A DNA stretch of 38,283 bases, taken from Elainella saxicola E1 (lineage in GTDB: Bacteria > Cyanobacteriota > Cyanobacteriia > Elainellales > Elainellaceae). The position numbers and the translations under genes are program-made. Location: positions 101,411 to 139,693 of the forward strand of contig LUGL01000003.1 in assembly GCA_002796835.1 (NCBI GenBank), written 5' to 3'. Below the pieces are notes generated by a model, which was not told the DNA's origin, did not search any database, and saw only the letters and a list, made by a program, of their open reading frames with translations. Of the stretch, positions 32,444-38,283 are shown piece by piece; the stretch's first letter is position 1; the number at the start of each line of letters is the position of its first letter.

Positions 32444-34771
32444 ATGTCAAAGCGATCGTTGCAAGCTTCACAAGAAGGCGCTAAGCTGGCTCGAAAGATT
32501 TTTGAGCGCAGAGGCTGGACACAGGAAGGAATGGCCGCTGAGTTGGAGTTGCGAACCCGCCAACCAATCTGGCGTTTTTTTACCTGTCGCCCGATCGAGC
32601 GCTATATTTTTATTGAGCTTTGCAACGTTCTCGATCTCAATTGGTGGGAAATTGCTGACCAAGTTCCCGAATCTTTGTTAGGCAATGAGCCCAAGGCAGA
32701 AGGACGAGCCATAGGCTCTAGCCAATTAGTTGAGCAGATCCGCTTGAAACATCAGGATAGAATCGAGCATCAAAGCAGTACATTGCGTGTATTAGGAACA
32801 AGTTATCCAACGCAACTCAGTGCGCTTTATGTGCTCCCCCATCTCTTGGGACATCTAGCACATCAAGAATATATAGATGCGGCTCAGTTGGAGACTAGCT
32901 ACTCCAATACACTTAGTAATTTGAGAGGACAAAGATGGGAAGATACCATCACGCCGATCGGACCCGTGTTAGAAAACCACGCTCGATTGAGAATCTTTGG
33001 GAAACCAGGAAGTGGCAAGACATGCTTGCTGAAATGGGTTGCTTTCCAGTGCAATCAGGGGAAGTTTCGTTCAGATTTGATCCCCGTTTTCATTAAGTTA
33101 GAAAGCTATACCGATACTCATCCAAAGTTTAGCCTGCTGTCTTGTCTTCAACAAGAGCTACTGGGCTCCAATATTACGGACACCCAGACCATTGAAACAT
33201 TGCTCCATGAAGGCAGATTTTTACTGCTGATTGATGAACTGGAAACAGTTTCCAGTTCAAATTATGTCGAGCTGATCTTGAAGGAGATTGATAAGTTCTC
33301 CGAACGGTATCACAAAAATAGAATCATCATCACGTCTAGACTTGGAGTGATGAACTGTGAGCTCCTACAATTTGCTGATTTTGAGCTTGCTGACTTCAAT
33401 CATGAGCAGATTACGCTATTTGCCAGGAAATGGTTCACTGTTTTCGAACAAATGTCGGTTCCTGACGCAGCAACGACAGCAGAGACCTTTGTGGATCACC
33501 TTCAACTACCAATCAATCAGCAAATCAGAGAGTTGGCTGGAATTCCTTTATGCTTAAATCGGATCTGTCAAATCTTTCAGGGCAAAGGGAATCTCTCTAA
33601 CAACCGAATTCAGATCTATGAAGAATGTCTTGCCCTCATCGTCGGTGATTGGAACAAGCCACAAAATAGTTGCTCTTATGTAGACTTGAACCTCGCTCTT
33701 TCTGATCAAATTTATCTTTTAGGAGGAGTCGCGACTTCCTTGCTGGAGAATAACCGTTATTTCTTCGAGCAAAGTGAATTAAATTATTGGATCCAAAGCG
33801 GGGTACAGGAATTAAAAGAGACAAATGAGAAAACCATGCTGCAGGAGGAAACGCTTGCTCACATTCGATGTTCATTCCTCAAACAGGGAATTTTACTGGA
33901 GCAAGCCCGTGGAATTATGTCCTTCTCGCACCTTGCGTTTCAAGGGTATTTAGTATTCCGTAAAATTATTCTAAGTCCGAATCCAGAAGAAAACTTCGTA
34001 AAATGCTTGTCCCACTTGACGGATCCTCAGTGGCAAGAAGTTTTTTTAATGGCTAGTTCTAAATGGTCACGCCAGGAGTGGTTTCTGCAGACGATGGAAC
34101 TAGAGATTCGATCGCTCGTTGCCCGGGAACCTGACCTGGAAGCGTTCCTCAGTTATTTACAACAAAAGTCCTGTAAACGATTACTTTATGACCAGGTGGC
34201 AGAAGCTCAGGGGTTGCTCTATCAGCTAGCCCGTACACCGGTTCTAATGGTTGATTTATCAACTTGCATCACATATCTCGGAATTTGGGCTCAAATGCTC
34301 TGGTTTGAGGTCATTCTAGCTAAGTTGGTTGTGTGGTTGGTCATGCCAAATTGTCAGAGTTTGCAGCTCAATGCTATGGCTCAACCCCTCTTGAACCAAG
34401 CAGTGAGGATCGCGATCAACAATAACTATCCTGGTCTCACCGATTTTCTTTTGCAGTTCAGAGAGCAGTTTTTGAAATGTGACCGGACAACGCAGACCGG
34501 TGATGGGTGGAAGTCTCATCAAGTCGCAGACTGGTTAGAGGGCTTTGCATCCGCGATGATGAATGAATGTTGTTACGTGGAGGAAAGCCTGATGTTTAAC
34601 CTTGAACAGGTCCGGCTACTTCAAAAATACCTCTATGCCATTCAATTATTTGCTCACTGTCAAGGCCAAAGTAGGGGAACTGAGAAAGCAGATTGGCAGA
34701 TGGTTTTCTCGGAGTCGCCTCTCAATGCCGAATTTAGAGAAGCTGCTTTTCTAGGATTTTTGACCAACTAA
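32444..34771 (+). CDS. NACHT-domain STAND NTPase with N-terminal helical (HTH-like) domain
   Basis: 775 residues. Residues 1-72 are a helical domain (SLQASQEGAKLARKIFERRG, then TRQPIWRFF) of a type seen at the start of many cyanobacterial NACHT proteins. A linker (TLRVLGTSYP) follows. The NACHT NTPase has Walker A FGKPGSGKT (186-193), Walker B LLLIDELE (about 260-267) and sensor IIITSR (about 295-299). Residues 400-775 are all-helical, with no recognisable LRR, WD40 or TPR array. STAND ATPases act as ligand-triggered switches, and several bacterial NACHT proteins defend against phage. Here no separate effector domain is visible, so a regulatory role is equally possible. It is a single gene with a long leader; no good Shine-Dalgarno sequence is seen. 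Confidence 0.85.
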   Translation: MSKRSLQASQEGAKLARKIFERRGWTQEGMAAELELRTRQPIWRFFTCRPIERYIFIELCNVLDLNWWEIADQVPESLLGNEPKAEGRAIGSSQLVEQIRLKHQDRIEHQSSTLRVLGTSYPTQLSALYVLPHLLGHLAHQEYIDAAQLETSYSNTLSNLRGQRWEDTITPIGPVLENHARLRIFGKPGSGKTCLLKWVAFQCNQGKFRSDLIPVFIKLESYTDTHPKFSLLSCLQQELLGSNITDTQTIETLLHEGRFLLLIDELETVSSSNYVELILKEIDKFSERYHKNRIIITSRLGVMNCELLQFADFELADFNHEQITLFARKWFTVFEQMSVPDAATTAETFVDHLQLPINQQIRELAGIPLCLNRICQIFQGKGNLSNNRIQIYEECLALIVGDWNKPQNSCSYVDLNLALSDQIYLLGGVATSLLENNRYFFEQSELNYWIQSGVQELKETNEKTMLQEETLAHIRCSFLKQGILLEQARGIMSFSHLAFQGYLVFRKIILSPNPEENFVKCLSHLTDPQWQEVFLMASSKWSRQEWFLQTMELEIRSLVAREPDLEAFLSYLQQKSCKRLLYDQVAEAQGLLYQLARTPVLMVDLSTCITYLGIWAQMLWFEVILAKLVVWLVMPNCQSLQLNAMAQPLLNQAVRIAINNNYPGLTDFLLQFREQFLKCDRTTQTGDGWKSHQVADWLEGFASAMMNECCYVEESLMFNLEQVRLLQKYLYAIQLFAHCQGQSRGTEKADWQMVFSESPLNAEFREAAFLGFLTN

Positions 34772-34924
34772 TTTAAGGCGATCGAACGCTCAGTCAAAGC
34801 ATGTCGCTCGTGCAATAGTTTCCTTGCTTGCAAGATTTCTCTGCTGCAAAATTTCTCTCTATCCTGAGCCGCTACTCAAGTTCAATTGCTCTAAAATGAT
34901 GCAACAGGGTTATTTTGAGATCCG

Positions 34925-36226
34925 ATGCGCTTGAACTTTCAAATTAATGTCAGCAGTGATGTTTTCAAGTTAGTATTTTGGCTGATCGGGCTAATCAGCT
35001 TCTCCACGCTGATGTCAAGTAAAGTTGAGGCAAGTGAGGCAAGCGTCCGCCAATTGAAAGAGACACGACAGTGCTCAGGCTGTAACCTCCGTGAGGCTAA
35101 TTTGCGTGGCGCTTATCTGCGACAAGCCGATCTGCGAGAGGCGAATCTCAGAGATGTCAATCTACAGAGTGCGAATCTGCGGCAGGCCGATCTGCGAGAG
35201 GCTGATCTGAGAAACGCGGATTTGAGACAGGTTGATTTGCGGGGAGCAAACTTACGGGGAGCCCAGTTAGAAGGGGCAAGGTTGGATCAAGCGCAGATCG
35301 ATCAAACAACCCTGCTTGATCCCCAGTGGCAACAGGTGGCGGCCTGGGTCAATCAACCTAATGGAGGGGCTGGACCAGCAGGAGAGGTCGGACAATTGAA
35401 CACGGCATATGCCAATTTGAATGGATTAACCGTGGCGCAAGGGGGGGATTTACGGCATAGCAACTTAAACAATGCCAATCTAAACAATGGTGCATTAGTC
35501 GAAGTGAATTTGCGCCAGTCCAATTTGTTCAATACCAATTTCCGCAATACTTCCTTGAGTCAGTCTGATCTGAGTCGATCCGATCTCCGCTTTGCCAATT
35601 TACAAAACGCCTTTCTGCGATCGATCGACCTGAGCAACGCTAATTTGGCCCAAAGCCAGTTGCAGCAAGCATGGCTCTATGAGGCCAATCTGCAAGATGC
35701 CAATCTACAGGGAGCTGATCTGCGCGGCAGCATTTTACGGCGAGCTAATCTGACAGGGGCAAATCTGCGATCGGCCACGCTGGATGGGCAAACGAACCTG
35801 AGTCAGGCCCAGTTAAGGCGAGTCGATTTTAGCGGGGCGAATTTGCAGGGGGTTTACTTCAAAGAAGCCGAGTTAAATCATGCTAATTTCAGCGATGCCA
35901 ATCTCCGGTCCGCCAATTTGGCAGCTGCCACGTTAAGTCAGAGCAATCTGAGTCACGCCGATTTGCAGCAGGCAAATTTAAGCAATACCAATTTGAGAGG
36001 AGCCGATCTCAGCCAAGCCAACTTGCAACAGGCAAACTTGAATCAGGCAGATTTACAGGGTGCAGATTTACAGGGCGCTAACTTACTGGACGCCCAACTA
36101 GAGGGAGCAGATTTACAGAGCGCTAACTTATTGGATGCCCAACTAGAGGGAACGGTGTTAGAGAAGCAGCAACTCTGTGGTGCGACCCTACCAGATGGAA
36201 AAGTCGTGTATTGTGACGATCGCTAA
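34925..36226 (+). CDS. Secreted or membrane-anchored pentapeptide-repeat protein
   Basis: 433 residues. An N-terminal hydrophobic segment (VFKLVFWLIGLISFSTLM) is followed by a cysteine pair, C50 and C53, directly before the repeats. There are two blocks of A(D/N)LxX pentapeptides (about 53-120 and 170-420), which fold into a right-handed square beta-helix. The blocks are separated by a non-repeat insert (WQQVAAWVNQPNGGAGPAGE). The last coil ends in LCGATLPDGKVVYCDD, with two cysteines that may cap the helix. Such proteins are abundant in cyanobacteria, often in the lumen or periplasm, and their functions are largely unknown. Repeat coils share DNA stretches (for example around 36060 and 36115), showing recent internal duplication. 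Confidence 0.9.
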   Translation: MRLNFQINVSSDVFKLVFWLIGLISFSTLMSSKVEASEASVRQLKETRQCSGCNLREANLRGAYLRQADLREANLRDVNLQSANLRQADLREADLRNADLRQVDLRGANLRGAQLEGARLDQAQIDQTTLLDPQWQQVAAWVNQPNGGAGPAGEVGQLNTAYANLNGLTVAQGGDLRHSNLNNANLNNGALVEVNLRQSNLFNTNFRNTSLSQSDLSRSDLRFANLQNAFLRSIDLSNANLAQSQLQQAWLYEANLQDANLQGADLRGSILRRANLTGANLRSATLDGQTNLSQAQLRRVDFSGANLQGVYFKEAELNHANFSDANLRSANLAAATLSQSNLSHADLQQANLSNTNLRGADLSQANLQQANLNQADLQGADLQGANLLDAQLEGADLQSANLLDAQLEGTVLEKQQLCGATLPDGKVVYCDDR

Positions 36227-36263
36227 AATATGCTTGATAACATGCCAATAAACCAACGAGTAT

Positions 36264-37310
36264 TTATGCGCTATCAGGCTGGTTGATGGTCAGATCATAG
36301 GTGCAAAAGGGAGGCTTCTCTCGTTCAATCACACGGCGGACCAGCACTTCATCGATCGGCGGATGACCAGGCTCGGGATGCAGGCTCACAATAAAGTGAT
36401 AGGGTCGTCCTCCACCCAACAAAGCATTTTGGCCAAACTGGCAGTTGCCAAAGGTCAGCCCGCTGCTAAACACTTCTTCAATTTGAATATGGGCCTGATC
36501 GCAAGGCAACTTTGTATAGAGATGCAAATAGAGCCGTAGACCCTGCCGCGTTCCATGCCAGCGATAGAGTTCAATCGCATTGCGGATCAGACGACGCTGA
36601 TCGTTCAAATCAAATTCAGGTTCCAGCCGCCACCCCACCCAATGGGCCAGAAAGGGGAGGAGCGTTTCTGGTGCAGTCAGCGGATCTAGATAGGCCCAAA
36701 GCGTATCCAGCGTTTGCACATAAGGATCAAATGTCTGCTCAAAGATCGATAGAAATCGGCCTATAAAATCGACCTCACGATAAACATCCGGCAGGAAATC
36801 GAGATAGTTAGTCCGGGGCCGCACTGAAACGGTGAATCCTTGATATCCAATCAGATGCTCACCCTGTTGTTCCAGTTGATAAACACAAACCGGCATGGGG
36901 TAATTTAACTGCAAGCGAGGCCGCAGTTGATTCAATGTATCCTGTTGCTCAAAAAAATCGCTGGCCACTCTCACCAGCAAGGAGAAATCGATCGTCGTCT
37001 CCCCTGCAACTTCACCGATCGATCCCATTGCCATTTGGTGCGGCTCAATCTGGCAGGCAGGTTCAATTCCAGGCAAAGTTTCACCCTCTAGACTAACCCT
37101 AAATCGCTGAGGCTGCTCACCAGGATTGGTTAACCGGACAATCACTTCGCTATATTCCCCTGGATGTAATAGCAATGTATTTTGATCAATTGTCTCCATT
37201 GCGCCACCCCGAATCGCCGTTGGCGCTGCTTCAACCGTTTGGACTGGGGCTAAAGAGCGAATTTCGACCTGGAGGGTCTTTTGCTGGAGCCGATCGATCG
37301 CCTGGGTCAT
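36264..37310 (-). CDS. Phage-tail-like baseplate protein (tail protein I type) of a contractile injection system
   Basis: 348 residues from the ATG at 37310, 10 bp after the stop of the upstream gene; longer starts would overlap it. Residues 1-150 form a beta-rich domain (LLLHPGEYSEVIVRLTNPGE). The C-terminal half is the tail-protein domain (NYLDFLPDVYREVDFIGRFL, then FLAHWVGWRLEP, then WHGTRQGLRLYL), familiar from P2 gpI-related proteins and the family labelled TIGR02242. In contractile injection systems it joins the baseplate wedge to fibres or spike. It is co-oriented with the baseplate J-like gene and is the last gene of that operon in this window. Confidence 0.82.
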   Translation of the reverse strand: MTQAIDRLQQKTLQVEIRSLAPVQTVEAAPTAIRGGAMETIDQNTLLLHPGEYSEVIVRLTNPGEQPQRFRVSLEGETLPGIEPACQIEPHQMAMGSIGEVAGETTIDFSLLVRVASDFFEQQDTLNQLRPRLQLNYPMPVCVYQLEQQGEHLIGYQGFTVSVRPRTNYLDFLPDVYREVDFIGRFLSIFEQTFDPYVQTLDTLWAYLDPLTAPETLLPFLAHWVGWRLEPEFDLNDQRRLIRNAIELYRWHGTRQGLRLYLHLYTKLPCDQAHIQIEEVFSSGLTFGNCQFGQNALLGGGRPYHFIVSLHPEPGHPPIDEVLVRRVIEREKPPFCTYDLTINQPDSA

Positions 37311-37320
37311 GGATACATTC

Positions 37321-38283
37321 CTAATCGATGAATTGAATCTCGTGCTGGGACGTTTGCTTATCGGGCGGCGCAAAATCGAGCTGACCCTCGGCCCAAGAGC
37401 AAATAACGCCAAAAGCTCCCGGTTCAATTAGCGAATCGATCGCTTCAAACATCACCCAACCGCCATCCTGCTGACGCAGCTCATAGAGCTGGATCGCTCC
37501 AACATGGCGAATTCCATGGCCCTTCTGACAAAGCGATACCACATCGGAGACATACACAGGTCGCCCCAGTCGCCAGCCGGTCCCTTCAGTGCCCCCAATC
37601 AACGGATTAAAAAACTGATGCAGGGCCGTTTGCAATTGCATCGTGGCTTGCTGTTCTGCCACTGCCCGATCGCGCAGATTGTTATACTGTTGATCCAATA
37701 ACACTTGAACTCTGACACTCACGCCCACATATTCGGGCTCTTGCAGCTGCACTTGGATTCCGAGCGGACGGCGATCGCTGAGATAATCATTGATTTGCTG
37801 CCTCAGATCTCGATGACGATTCGTTTCGACTTCTGCCAAGCTGAAGTAGGTTTCAGGATGCATGCCCTGCGTCCAGTCCATCTGTTCTGTGTTGGCTTGC
37901 GGCACCACTAATAACCTGACCACACCAGGGGTCGTGTATTTCAAGTTCGTCAAACAGTGCGCCCGAGCCACCTTCTTGCCAGGAAGCCGTTTCACCACTC
38001 GTTCAAAATCCTCTGGCGTGACGGCACATTCACGAGTTCGCAACCATTCTGGCACCTGCATCACCGCTTCTTCCAGGGAATCTGCATCTGCTCCGCCCGT
38101 TGCCCTTTCATAGTTGATGACCCGCTGAATATAGGACAAGGCCGATCGCAGAACCGTCAGCTTTTCAGGTTGCACATTGCCCTGTTTACCGCCACCAAAG
38201 CGATAAGAGGTCATATAAATTTCGGCTCCCGGCGGTGGCACTTTGCCATACTGGCGTTCCACAAAAGCCGCATCTCGGCCCAC
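37321..38283 (-). CDS. Baseplate J-like assembly protein, 5' part outside the window
   Basis: At least 320 residues; the frame is open to the right edge, so the N-terminus is missing. The visible part has ERATGGADADSLEEAVMQVP and TPEDFERVVKRLPGKKVARA, then VVRLLVVPQ and a repeat-rich C-terminus. The Y-R-x-G-G-G-x-x-G-N stretch near the edge and the T-G-G-x-D-x-E-S/T-L pattern are typical of gpJ-like baseplate wedge proteins (the family labelled TIGR02243). Together with the downstream tail protein this marks a contractile injection system. Sheath, tube, spike and AAA+ genes are expected to the right of the window. Confidence 0.85.
   Translation of the reverse strand: MGRDAAFVERQYGKVPPPGAEIYMTSYRFGGGKQGNVQPEKLTVLRSALSYIQRVINYERATGGADADSLEEAVMQVPEWLRTRECAVTPEDFERVVKRLPGKKVARAHCLTNLKYTTPGVVRLLVVPQANTEQMDWTQGMHPETYFSLAEVETNRHRDLRQQINDYLSDRRPLGIQVQLQEPEYVGVSVRVQVLLDQQYNNLRDRAVAEQQATMQLQTALHQFFNPLIGGTEGTGWRLGRPVYVSDVVSLCQKGHGIRHVGAIQLYELRQQDGGWVMFEAIDSLIEPGAFGVICSWAEGQLDFAPPDKQTSQHEIQFID

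Noticed and set aside
35080-36170. DNA-level repeats that could suggest a CRISPR array or satellite
   Set aside because: The periodicity is 15 nt and follows the pentapeptide codons of a secreted repeat protein; there are no spacers.

Overview
The window comes from a cyanobacterial chromosome. It encodes the phycobilisome core subunit ApcD, a stand-alone homologue of the C-terminal domain of the Orange Carotenoid Protein (OCP), a system-II cytochrome c maturation pair (CcdA and Ccs1), and a respiratory oxidase with a CuA-less subunit II. The octamer GCGATCGC (HIP1), typical of many cyanobacteria, recurs throughout (for example 363-370 and 8162-8169). Gene order and protein style suggest a Leptolyngbya- or Oscillatoria-like lineage, but the species cannot be named from this window alone.

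Layout. 1-10.7 kb is mostly housekeeping: the 3' part of a VTE5/DGK1-type lipid kinase, ccs1-ccdA, a small methyltransferase, a secreted SH3 protein, apcD, the OCP-CTD homologue, miaB, a small DUF6464-like protein, a secreted NTF2-like protein, murG and two small proteins. Between the OCP-CTD homologue and miaB lies a strongly structured, terminator-ended intergenic stretch that may be a small RNA.

10.9-23.5 kb is accessory and holds the most interesting locus. Two glycosyltransferases (membrane GT39-like and cytosolic GT4) are divergent from a 2590-residue single-module polyketide synthase: KS-AT-DH-psiKR-ER-KR-ACP with a fused C-terminal alpha-oxoamine synthase (AOS). The PKS is translationally coupled (ATGA overlap) to an unusual isopropylmalate-dehydrogenase-like protein. 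A sulfotransferase converges on the pair. The architecture predicts a highly reduced acyl chain released by decarboxylative condensation with an amino acid. That would give a long-chain alpha-aminoketone, a sphingoid-base-like lipid, which the neighbours may glycosylate or sulfate. A palindromic repeat appears to have been captured in frame inside the DH domain.

23.8-27.7 kb is an operon of two DUF2231 membrane proteins plus oxidase subunits II and I. Subunit II has lost nearly all CuA ligands, as in the cyanobacterial alternative respiratory terminal oxidase (ARTO). Subunit III is absent here. 27.7-31.3 kb is a Wzc-like BY-kinase/co-polymerase and Wza-like export protein pair for exopolysaccharide. 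After about 1 kb of gene-free DNA comes a NACHT NTPase with an N-terminal helical domain (possibly regulatory or immune), then a secreted pentapeptide-repeat protein. The right edge carries two minus-strand baseplate genes of a contractile injection system that continues beyond the window.

No tRNA, rRNA, CRISPR array, transposase or prophage integrase was found.
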